The notes: generated by a model from the sequence alone, not told the origin. DNA of 7,996 bases from Gammaproteobacteria bacterium (GCA_002402245.1 NVVP01000025.1:4151-12146), one strand, 5' to 3'. Positions 1 through 5,613 are shown, counted from the first letter of the stretch. Program-made: numbers and translations.

Positions 1-43
1 ATAAAAACTACGGTCTATGGGCACAAATAGTATTAGATTATTC

Positions 44-120
44 GCTTGTTTCCTACGGAGGTTCTAGCCTCTTCAGGTTCAACGGGTTTCATCTCAGCCA
101 CTAAAGGCACCCCGACAAGT
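44..120 (-). promoter_or_regulatory. TPP (thiamine pyrophosphate) riboswitch aptamer
   Basis: Read on the minus strand, this stretch carries the conserved THI-box elements in order: GGGGTGCC, GGCTGAGA, ACCCGTTGAACCTGA and CGTAGGAA. A closing P1 helix is formed by CTTGT (plus positions 115-119) and ACAAG (45-49). A GAGG/CCTC stem with a 6-nt loop lies where the variable P3 arm is expected. TPP riboswitches are known to bind thiamine pyrophosphate and to shut off thiamine synthesis or transport genes in cis. The regulated gene must start left of base 1 and is not visible; thiC is the commonest partner in this class, but that is only a guess. The expression platform is mostly cut off, so transcriptional and translational control cannot be told apart. 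The aptamer identification itself is secure. Confidence 0.95.
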
Positions 121-319
121 GAGAGAAATACTAAAGTAAAAAAATTGTTTTGTATATCTTTTAACGGAATACACACTATTCTTTGGACTTAATTTAAGCC
201 GCTTATTTATAGTCTTTATCCTTATATAAGACAGGAATAAAGATCGGGTGTATTTTTAGTTTAAAAAATGTAATGGAAAGGCAGGGCAATACTATTTTTG
301 CGATAAATTCCTAGGTGAT
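121..319. other. Intergenic region upstream of the riboswitch
   Basis: This AT-rich spacer separates the 3' end of the diguanylate cyclase gene from the TPP riboswitch; both are read on the minus strand. The promoter that drives the riboswitch transcript should lie here, but I see no convincing -35/-10 pair. Several AT-rich -10-like words are present on the minus strand (TATAAA near 205-210, TATACA near 151-156), all without a good -35. No strong GC-rich terminator for the cyclase gene is visible. The only notable structure is the AT-rich inverted repeat at 213-243, listed separately. I see no credible small gene. Confidence 0.6.
213..243. repeat. AT-rich imperfect inverted repeat
   Basis: TCTTTAT (213-219) is the reverse complement of ATAAAGA (237-243), and CC (220-221) pairs with GG (234-235) leaving A236 bulged. 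The 12-base centre contains the palindrome TTATATAA. It lies between the cyclase stop codon and the riboswitch. It could be a weak hairpin at the 3' end of the cyclase mRNA or a protein-binding site near the thiamine promoter. No T-run follows in either direction, so it is not a standard intrinsic terminator. Confidence 0.4.
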
Positions 320-1243
320 TTAGTCAGCAGAAATTGTTTTATTACGACCTGATTTTTTAGCTTGATATAAGGCTTGATCGGCACGGTCAAATAATGAGGC
401 ACCTTGCTCGCCTTGAGCTAATTGTGCAATACCTAAGCTAACAGTAAATCCAAATGAACGGTTACCATCATTACAGCTAAGTTTAGACACAGAATTACGA
501 ATACGTTCAGCCACTAAATGGGCTGCTTTGGCATCGGTATTACTTAGAATTAAGGTGAATTCTTCACCGCCATAGCGGAATGCAATATCACTTAATCGCA
601 TAGAATCGGTAAGTGATTTAGCTAATAACTGCAATGCTTTATCACCACTACTATGGCCGTAATTGTCGTTAACTGCTTTGAAATGGTCGATATCAAGTAC
701 GATAAGAGACATTGGAGCGTGTTGGCGGTGAGCCAAATCAACTTCACGTTTTAAGCTGGTATCAAATGCACCTCGGTTATTTAATCCCGTTAGCGTATCT
801 TGCAAAGCAGCTGTTTGAGCTTGGCGAAAAAGTAAGCAGTTTCTAACCGGGTAGATAAGTTTACACAGTAGATCTTCAAATAATAATGTGTCTTTTTCGG
901 TAAATTTAGTGCGGCGAGTAAGCGTTATTTCACCTAACCATAGGCCATTCATTTCTAAACGGTAATTACATGAATGATGTTTCCGTTTACCTGAACTAAT
1001 ATCACAGTGAGTACCTTGGTGCTGGTAGTGCAAGCTGTCATAAGAAAGAATTTTGCTTACTTCTCTATTGAATAGACCAATCATTTCATCTAATTCAAGT
1101 GACGTTTGCAATACGGCAGGTAGACGGGCGATCACTTCTTCGGCATTACCCACCTTGGCAGGTGGTGTGCTAACGTCAATGGCATGTCCATGCTGACCGA
1201 CTAATGAAAGCTTTGCTGTTTCAGAATGTAATTGGTTTTCCAT
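320..1243 (-). CDS. Diguanylate cyclase, soluble, GGDEF domain with I-site
   Basis: The gene encodes a predicted 307-residue cytosolic enzyme that condenses two GTP into the second messenger c-di-GMP. The N-terminal 135 or so residues form a possible GAF-like sensor region with no membrane segment or signal peptide. A DxLTGLxNR linker at about 149 opens the GGDEF domain. The metal-binding DIDHFK is at about 184-189, the GGEEF signature is complete at 225-229, and an RxxD inhibitory site (R216-D219) lies five residues before it, so both catalysis and product feedback look intact. I chose the ATG at 1243 because AAGGAT sits eight bases upstream and the GGDEF protein reads well from there; an in-frame TTG at 1264 would add seven residues and would itself include the Shine-Dalgarno. 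The sensor region is rich in His and Cys (H72, H75, H79, C80, H89, H90, C92). The input signal is unknown. The gene stands alone between long spacers. Confidence 0.93.
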   Translation of the reverse strand: MENQLHSETAKLSLVGQHGHAIDVSTPPAKVGNAEEVIARLPAVLQTSLELDEMIGLFNREVSKILSYDSLHYQHQGTHCDISSGKRKHHSCNYRLEMNGLWLGEITLTRRTKFTEKDTLLFEDLLCKLIYPVRNCLLFRQAQTAALQDTLTGLNNRGAFDTSLKREVDLAHRQHAPMSLIVLDIDHFKAVNDNYGHSSGDKALQLLAKSLTDSMRLSDIAFRYGGEEFTLILSNTDAKAAHLVAERIRNSVSKLSCNDGNRSFGFTVSLGIAQLAQGEQGASLFDRADQALYQAKKSGRNKTISAD

Positions 1244-1250
1244 CTTGGCT

Positions 1251-1256
1251 ATCCTT
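1251..1256 (-). promoter_or_regulatory. Ribosome binding site deciding the cyclase start
   Basis: On the minus strand AAGGAT lies eight bases before the ATG at 1243. The longer in-frame reading from a TTG at 1264 would place this purine-rich site inside the coding region and has no comparable site of its own, which favours the shorter protein. Confidence 0.75.
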
Positions 1257-1280
1257 AAAATCAAGTATTTGACTAGAAGG

Positions 1281-1297
1281 TAGCGAAAATTGTGCCA
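1281..1297 (-). promoter_or_regulatory. Candidate sigma-54 (-24/-12) promoter for the cyclase
   Basis: The minus strand reads TGGCACAATTTTCGCTA. Against the sigma-54 consensus TGGCACG-N4-TTGCW it keeps the essential GG and GC pairs with the exact consensus spacing; the two departures are A for G at the end of the -24 block and C for T within the -12 block. Transcription would start around 1270, giving a short leader of about 27 nt that ends in the Shine-Dalgarno. The position just ahead of the gene supports it. A weak sigma-70 alternative (TTGTAA and TTTATC) lies slightly further upstream. No enhancer-binding-protein site was identified. Confidence 0.45.
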
Positions 1298-1410
1298 ACC
1301 TAGATAAAGCTTGTTAAATTAAGTGCTTACAATGGTGTGTCGGTTATTTGACGAGCATTTTATGACAAGAGAATTAACTTCGCCATTTTTAATTACGGCT
1401 GCCTGTAATC

Positions 1411-1426
1411 AAAGCTAAATAGCTTT
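1411..1426. repeat. Short near-perfect palindrome in the cyclase upstream region
   Basis: AAAGCTA and TAGCTTT are exact reverse complements separated by two bases. The site is about 115 bp upstream of the sigma-54-like element, a distance at which enhancer-binding activators of sigma-54 often bind, so it is a possible operator or enhancer. It could equally be a chance AT-rich palindrome. No second copy is evident in the window. Confidence 0.35.
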
Positions 1427-1529
1427 CGACGGTGTCGTTTGACTGAGGTAATAAGCGGGGATAATGAGTGGGAAAAGAATATTTATTGATGTTGTTTTGC
1501 ATCGTACATTAACATTAGGTCAATAGCCC

Positions 1530-1580
1530 TGCCTGCATCTGAAAGTAAAATAACGCTGTGGTTAATTAATCAGATGGGCA
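1530..1580. repeat. Inverted repeat downstream of the lipoprotein gene
   Basis: TGCC plus CATCTG (1530-1533 and 1536-1541, with a two-base bulge) is complementary to CAGATGGGCA at 1571-1580, giving a 10-bp stem around a 29-base loop. It lies 25 bases beyond the lipoprotein stop codon and would sit in that mRNA's 3' untranslated region. No T-run follows on the minus strand, so it may stabilise the 3' end rather than end transcription. It could also be coincidental. Confidence 0.35.
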
Positions 1581-1604
1581 GAGTATGACTATCGAAACTT
1601 ATTT

Positions 1605-1943
1605 TTAGTTAGCTGCGAATTGAGTAAATTGAACTTTGTCATTGTGGAACTGAACGCTGATAACACCTTTTTCTGTTGTCCATTCGCTGTGAACAATAGT
1701 TAAAGAGTCGATAGTGCGAGTAGAGCTAAAGCTTACAGGGCCTAATAAATCAGTAACTTCTTGTACTGACATGCCTATTTCTACTTCGCCGCTTGTCGCT
1801 GCAGTCGTGCTAGTAGTAGTTGTTGTTGGCGTTTCCGTGGCAGCTGAATCAGCCGTGGTATCAACATCAGTTTTGTCGCTACATGCTGTTAATAATGCCA
1901 TTAGGGCGATAGAAGTAAGAGTAAGACTAGTTTTAGTTAACAT
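1605..1943 (-). CDS. Small lipoprotein with BamE/SmpA-like domain
   Basis: The gene encodes a predicted lipoprotein of 112 residues. Residues 1-20 are a lipoprotein signal peptide (Lys4, hydrophobic core, lipobox LTAC) with Cys21 as the lipidation site. Ser at +2 is not a retention signal, so outer-membrane sorting is expected. Residues about 26-52 form a low-complexity Thr/Ser/Ala linker. The C-terminal part (about 53-112) contains IGMSVQEVTDLLGPV, which resembles the BamE/SmpA-OmlA fold motif in which a GM-x-x-x-EV-x-x-LLG-x-P helix-turn precedes beta strands. It is not BamE itself, which has a different sequence outside this motif, and its partner is unknown. The ATG at 1943 has a weak AGG about ten bases upstream. 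A promoter just after the hpnE stop suggests independent transcription. Confidence 0.8.
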   Translation of the reverse strand: MLTKTSLTLTSIALMALLTACSDKTDVDTTADSAATETPTTTTTSTTAATSGEVEIGMSVQEVTDLLGPVSFSSTRTIDSLTIVHSEWTTEKGVISVQFHNDKVQFTQFAAN

Positions 1944-1983
1944 AATAAACCTAAATAATTGAGGGGGTTAGAAAGAACTTCCG

Positions 1984-2012
1984 AGTATAACAATTTAGTG
2001 GGCGCTTATCGA
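1984..2012 (-). promoter_or_regulatory. Likely sigma-70 promoter for the lipoprotein gene
   Basis: On the minus strand TCGATA (2007-2012, four of six matches to the -35 consensus) is followed after 17 bases by TATACT (1984-1989, five of six matches to the -10), about 40 bases before the lipoprotein ATG. The -35 begins directly after the hpnE stop codon. No terminator separates the two genes, so some read-through from the isoprenoid operon is also possible. Confidence 0.6.
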
Positions 2013-3308
2013 CTAATTGTACATTGTTTTTATGAGGTTTAGGGCACAGTTCTCACCATTTCGGATTGCACCCTCTAAAGAAGCAGGATAACCATTTTCA
2101 ACATAGTCGCCAGCAAGCCACAATCCTTTAATGTGGGTCTTACTTTGTGGACGGTTTTGCTTGATATTGACATGGCATGCAAATGTAGCCCGTTTTTCTC
2201 GAACTACCAGGCTATCATTAACTGTTTTGGGCATATCAGGGAAAAAGTCATGCAGCTCCGCACAGACATGTTGGATGAGTTCTAAGTTCGTCATTTCCTC
2301 ATGCTTTCCAGGGGCGCTGATCACCACTGCCATTAAGCCCGGTGTTTGTTCACTGCGATCAAATACCCATTGACTGATTGTTCCAGTTAAGCCGATCATT
2401 GGCTTTATCAACCGAGTTTCTGGAGGATAATGTAAATAGACCGTACAAATAGGATATTCAATTGTACTTGTCGCTGGGATTAAGTCTGCTAGTAGTTTGC
2501 TACTTTGTGATGGGCTTAATGCAACAATAATATTGTTTGATTCAATTCTGCTATCTTTGGTTTTCACACCGCAGACTTCATTATTATCGATAATAAGTGA
2601 GCGAGCACGGGTGTTTAAACTTATCTTGCCTCCGTGTTGCTCAATATAATGGGCTGCTGCACGAGGGAATACATCACCTAAAGGAATACGTGGAATTAAA
2701 GAGTCTGCAGCGGCTTTGCCTCGGCCTAAACTATCTTTTAATACTCGGGCCATTAATTGTGCTGATGCCAGTTCGATGGGGGTATTTAACGTCGCTAGGC
2801 AGAGCGGCTCCCATAATTGTTTAATAAAACGGGGAGACTGTTTTGTGTTTAATAGCCACTCACTGACACTAATATCTTCAGCAGATAATATTTTAGGAAT
2901 AGAGTGTTGTAGTTTTGTCAGCTGATATAGCCCGCCAATGCCCGCACTATCAATCAAACTCCAAACAAGAGAAAGCGGCCAGGGTAGTCGGCTGTTAGCC
3001 GATAAGCTTAAAGGCAGATAGTCAGTATCATAAAGAGTGATGTCTAAAGGACTACGCTCAAAAATTTTGTCAGGATCGCTACCAATAGTATTCATCATCG
3101 CTAACATTCGGTCATAAGCGCCGATCATCAGGTGTTGACCATTATCAACCGTCTGATCTTTCCATTGAATATTACGCGCTCGGCCGCCTAACTGTTTGGC
3201 TGACTCAATCAGATGAACAGCATGACCTTGCTGAGTGAGGGTGACCGCTGCTGCAAGGCCGCTCCAGCCACCACCAATAATTAAGGTATTAGGTTTTGAT
3301 TGCATCAT
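2013..3308 (-). CDS. hpnE: Hydroxysqualene dehydroxylase HpnE (FAD amine-oxidase-like)
   Basis: The gene encodes a 431-residue FAD protein of the CrtI/amine-oxidase-like superfamily. HpnE enzymes reductively remove the hydroxyl of hydroxysqualene to give squalene, the last step of the HpnC-HpnD-HpnE route. The N-terminus has a dinucleotide-binding motif (GGGWSG, 12-17), the acidic residue E35 at the end of the second strand and GGRAR at about 41-45. The C-terminus has the matching FAD motif GLWLAGDYVENGYPASLEGA from residue 395. Length is normal for the family. It starts 11 nt after the hpnD stop, and I see no Shine-Dalgarno before its paired ATG-ATG start, which suggests translational coupling to hpnD. 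A carotenoid desaturase role is the main alternative, but the pairing with hpnD favours HpnE. It is the last gene of the isoprenoid unit. Confidence 0.88.
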   Translation of the reverse strand: MMQSKPNTLIIGGGWSGLAAAVTLTQQGHAVHLIESAKQLGGRARNIQWKDQTVDNGQHLMIGAYDRMLAMMNTIGSDPDKIFERSPLDITLYDTDYLPLSLSANSRLPWPLSLVWSLIDSAGIGGLYQLTKLQHSIPKILSAEDISVSEWLLNTKQSPRFIKQLWEPLCLATLNTPIELASAQLMARVLKDSLGRGKAAADSLIPRIPLGDVFPRAAAHYIEQHGGKISLNTRARSLIIDNNEVCGVKTKDSRIESNNIIVALSPSQSSKLLADLIPATSTIEYPICTVYLHYPPETRLIKPMIGLTGTISQWVFDRSEQTPGLMAVVISAPGKHEEMTNLELIQHVCAELHDFFPDMPKTVNDSLVVREKRATFACHVNIKQNRPQSKTHIKGLWLAGDYVENGYPASLEGAIRNGENCALNLIKTMYN

Positions 3309-3319
3309 GATAAATGAAT

Positions 3320-4165
3320 TTATTTAAACTTTTTTTCATGGCGTGCTGTACGCCAAGCAATCCATAACTTCTTCAGCGGCGTTAATGAAATACGCTGTTT
3401 CATCACCTGAAAATTGTCTTTCTCAATTTCATTCAGTGTTGCTTCGTAGATGGCAGCCATGATTAAGCCGGTGCGTTGGCTATAACGATCAGTCGTCGGT
3501 AGAACTTCCATCGCTTGTTGGTAATATTGCTTGGCTCGAGTAGTTTGGAATTTGAGTAACTCGATGAATTCAGGTGTTGATTTCAGCGCTAATAAATCAT
3601 CAGGATTAACATTAAATTGTTCTAACTCATTAAGTGGCAAATAAATTCGACCTCGTTGAGCATCTTCACGTACATCACGAATAATATTAGTCAATTGTAA
3701 TGCCATGCCTAGATTTTCAGCATATTTCAGCGTTTTTCGGTCTTTATAGCCGAAGATTTCAACTGATAATAAACCTACAACACTGGCTGCTCGATGACAA
3801 TATAAGGCAAGCTGACTAAAATCAGCATAAGAAAACTGTTCTAAGTCCATCGCCATGCCATCAATGATTTCCACAAAGTACTCTTCATGTAAATCAAAAT
3901 TTTCTAGTGCAATTTGTAATGCCTTACCGACCGGATGAGTGGCTTCATTTTTGAAGGTACGCTGAACTTCTTCGCGCCACCAGTCTAATTGTGCTCGCGC
4001 TACAGTCGCATCAGAGGTTTCATCAACCGCATCATCTACTTCACGACAAAACGCATACAAGGCAATGATTGCTTGCCGCTGTACAGGAGGTAAAAAGCGA
4101 AAGCTATAATAAAAGCTAGAGCCACTTTTAGCGGCTTTATCTTGGCAGTATTCATCAGGTGTCAT
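3320..4165 (-). CDS. hpnD: Presqualene diphosphate synthase HpnD
   Basis: The gene encodes a trans-prenyltransferase of the squalene/phytoene synthase family, 281 residues, predicted to condense two farnesyl diphosphates to presqualene diphosphate. The first Asp-rich motif is DDAVD (44-48, in the context FCREVDDAVDE) and the second is DVRED (164-168, in NIIRDVREDAQRGRIYLP). Both are intact and should bind the diphosphate-magnesium clusters. The opening MTPDEYC followed by SGSSFYYSFRFLPP is characteristic of HpnD rather than HpnC. The ATG overlaps the ferredoxin stop codon in an ATGA arrangement, with GGAG 11 bases upstream, indicating translational coupling. hpnE follows after 11 nt. Phytoene synthase (CrtB) is the alternative function, but the HpnE neighbour argues for the squalene route. 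No HpnC is visible nearby. Confidence 0.9.
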   Translation of the reverse strand: MTPDEYCQDKAAKSGSSFYYSFRFLPPVQRQAIIALYAFCREVDDAVDETSDATVARAQLDWWREEVQRTFKNEATHPVGKALQIALENFDLHEEYFVEIIDGMAMDLEQFSYADFSQLALYCHRAASVVGLLSVEIFGYKDRKTLKYAENLGMALQLTNIIRDVREDAQRGRIYLPLNELEQFNVNPDDLLALKSTPEFIELLKFQTTRAKQYYQQAMEVLPTTDRYSQRTGLIMAAIYEATLNEIEKDNFQVMKQRISLTPLKKLWIAWRTARHEKKFK

Positions 4166-4461
4166 CGTTTTAAGTGCTCCACAATACGGTTATTTTGTAA
4201 TTGAGATTCAATGATGAGGTCAATATCTTGTTTAGATTGATATTGATACCACACGCCTTCTGGGTAAATAACTAAAATCGGTCCTAAAGAGCAACGGCCT
4301 AAGCATCCCGCTGAATTAATACGTACTTTCTTTAGTTTTAATTTTTTTACTTTCTTCTTAGCGTAGTCACGTAAGGATTGTGCCTTATGTTCTGCACAGT
4401 TAGAACTGTCATCACGAGAATGGGTGCAAAAGAATACATGCTGTTTAAACAATTTAGCCAT
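4162..4461 (-). CDS. Thioredoxin-like [2Fe-2S] ferredoxin
   Basis: The gene encodes a 99-residue protein of the thioredoxin-fold 2Fe-2S ferredoxin family (like Aquifex Fd4 and the Azotobacter Shethna protein I). Four cysteines occur at C12, C22, C53 and C57, i.e. Cx9C then Cx3C in the context INSAGCLGRCSLGP, the usual cluster ligands of this family. There is no signal peptide, so it should be cytosolic. A Lys-rich stretch (about 35-45: KKKVKKLKLKK) precedes the second Cys pair and could be a docking surface. Its ATG follows the ispB stop by 8 nt with only a weak ribosome site, and its stop overlaps the hpnD start by 4 nt. Its position inside an isoprenoid operon suggests electron delivery to a redox step there; the physiological partner is not shown by the sequence. 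Confidence 0.9.
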   Translation of the reverse strand: MAKLFKQHVFFCTHSRDDSSNCAEHKAQSLRDYAKKKVKKLKLKKVRINSAGCLGRCSLGPILVIYPEGVWYQYQSKQDIDLIIESQLQNNRIVEHLKR

Positions 4462-4469
4462 AAAGATAC

Positions 4470-5438
4470 TTAAAAGGTACGTTGAACTGCAAAGTCAGCT
4501 AAGCCGATTAATGCCTCTTTATAAGGTGACGCAGCTAAATTAGTTAAGCTTTCTTTAGCTCGCTTAATTTCATTTTGAGCCGCTTGGGCGGTGTAATCAA
4601 TCGCGCCTGTTTGCTGAATGATGACTATGATTTCATCAATCTTATCGCGTTGCCCTTGTTCGATTGCAGTACGAATAATCTGTTTTTGGACTTCATTACC
4701 TTCGCGCATGGCATAGATAAGAGGTAATGTCGCTTTACCTTCCGCTAAATCATCACCAATATTTTTACCAATAGTTTCGCTAGAGGCACTGTAATCTAAT
4801 AAATCATCAACTAATTGGAAGGCACTACCTAAGTGCATGGCGTAATCGGCCATTGCTCGTTCAATTTCAGCAGATGCTTGACTGACCACAGCACCTAATT
4901 CACCGGCAGATTCAAATAATTTAGCGGTTTTATGGTGAATTACTTCAAGGTAATTTTGTTCAGTGACATCGGCATCATTACAGTTTAGAAGTTGTAATAC
5001 CTCGCCTTCCGAAATGATATTGGTAGTATGCGATAAGATTTTCATCAAAGGCATAGAGTCCATTTCAACCATCATTTCAAATGAACGGGTATAAAGAAAA
5101 TCACCCACTAAAACGCTAGCTTCATTGCCCCATAAATTATTAGCTGTTTCGCGTCCGCGTCGCATAGCAGAATTATCAACAACATCATCATGCAATAATG
5201 TGGCGGTATGAATAAACTCAATAATTGTCGCAAGATTAATATGTTGGTCACCTTGGTAACCTGCTGCGCGTGCGCATAAAATAGCGAGCGCTGGACGTAG
5301 GCGTTTGCCGCCACTGTTTATAATATAATGCCCAAGCTGATTAATCAGTACCACGTCAGACTGCAAGCGTGATTGAATCATAGCGTCAACGGCCGACATA
5401 TCATCTTCGATCAAAGAATAAATGGATTGAATATCCAC
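4470..5438 (-). CDS. ispB: Octaprenyl diphosphate synthase IspB
   Basis: The gene encodes a 322-residue trans-polyprenyl diphosphate synthase that elongates FPP with IPP to the long polyprenyl tail of ubiquinone or menaquinone; E. coli IspB, the octaprenyl enzyme, is the closest well-known relative. Seen: GGKRLRP at 43-49, the first Asp-rich motif LLHDDVVD (D84, D85, D88) and the second LVDDLLD (D211, D212, D215), plus a basic C-terminus. It aligns with E. coli IspB from the first residue, including INQLGHYI and the EFIHTATLLHDDVVD block. The product length (C40 or other) cannot be read from sequence with confidence. The start is GTG at 5438; homology across the N-terminus supports it over the internal ATG at codon 14. 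The purine-rich AGG is about 14 bases upstream, a rather long spacing. It is divergent from rplU and heads the minus-strand operon. Confidence 0.95.
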   Translation of the reverse strand: MDIQSIYSLIEDDMSAVDAMIQSRLQSDVVLINQLGHYIINSGGKRLRPALAILCARAAGYQGDQHINLATIIEFIHTATLLHDDVVDNSAMRRGRETANNLWGNEASVLVGDFLYTRSFEMMVEMDSMPLMKILSHTTNIISEGEVLQLLNCNDADVTEQNYLEVIHHKTAKLFESAGELGAVVSQASAEIERAMADYAMHLGSAFQLVDDLLDYSASSETIGKNIGDDLAEGKATLPLIYAMREGNEVQKQIIRTAIEQGQRDKIDEIIVIIQQTGAIDYTAQAAQNEIKRAKESLTNLAASPYKEALIGLADFAVQRTF

Positions 5439-5524
5439 AGTGTTTAATTACCTATATAATTGGGTTTGAAAAAACGTGTACTTTCTCATGCAGGGCTATG
5501 AATCGCAAATATTTCAAGCATAGT

Positions 5525-5553
5525 TTGATCTCTTTCGAGAAAGCGGTTAGAAT
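5525..5553 (+). promoter_or_regulatory. Sigma-70 promoter for rplU-rpmA
   Basis: TTGATC (5525-5530) and TAGAAT (5548-5553) are separated by 17 bases and match the -35 and -10 consensus at four and five of six positions. The -10 is followed by the GC-rich TGCGGG, a discriminator of the kind found at growth-rate and stringently controlled ribosomal protein promoters (inference). Transcription would start near 5560, giving a leader of about 54 nt before the rplU ATG. Confidence 0.7.
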
Positions 5554-5603
5554 TGCGGGTCTTTTGTTGGGTTGACCAGCAAATACCTTACTTATTATTT
5601 TTT

Positions 5604-5607
5604 GGAG
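5604..5607 (+). promoter_or_regulatory. Ribosome binding site deciding the rplU start
   Basis: GGAG lies six bases before the ATG at 5614. The reading frame is open further upstream to a TTG at 5572, but the Shine-Dalgarno and the 103-residue length equal to E. coli L21 fix the start at 5614. Confidence 0.9.
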
Positions 5608-5613
5608 ACAGCG

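Larger units (their letters stand above)
1244..1604. other. Intergenic region between lipoprotein and cyclase genes
   Basis: This gene-poor spacer contains the cyclase leader and promoter candidate at its low end and the 3' flank of the lipoprotein gene at its high end. Two inverted repeats are visible, at 1411-1426 and 1530-1580, and are listed separately. No rho-independent terminator with a T-run follows the lipoprotein gene. Only very short open frames occur (an 18-codon frame at 1362 and a 20-codon frame at 1464, both plus strand), and nothing supports them as genes. Confidence 0.6.
5439..5613. promoter_or_regulatory. Divergent promoter region between ispB and rplU
   Basis: The 175-nt spacer must hold promoters for both the isoprenoid operon (minus) and the ribosomal protein operon (plus). 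The plus-strand promoter is readable and listed separately. For ispB no -35/-10 pair is convincing; the AT-rich TATATA near 5453-5458 on the minus strand lies only about 15-20 bases from the GTG and has no recognisable -35. No terminator or gene is present. Confidence 0.65.

Noticed and set aside
1362..1526. Short plus-strand frames of 18 and 20 codons in the cyclase upstream spacer
   Set aside because: No proper ribosome site spacing, no conserved feature and too short to support; the first even resembles a lipobox-like end only by chance.
1714..1962. Open frame of 82 codons on the plus strand opposite the lipoprotein gene
   Set aside because: It is the antisense of the Thr-rich linker, giving a Val-rich artefact, and has no ribosome site or family features.
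2131..2925. Three plus-strand open frames opposite hpnE
   Set aside because: They overlap a well-supported FAD protein in antisense and show no recognisable domains.
5108..5314. Minus-strand open frame in another frame inside ispB
   Set aside because: It is an out-of-frame shadow of ispB, whose own frame carries all the prenyltransferase motifs.
5501..5527. Possible FNR-like or other regulator palindrome in the ispB-rplU spacer (CTATG...CATAG)
   Set aside because: Arms are only five bases and the inner part does not match the TTGAT-N4-ATCAA consensus.
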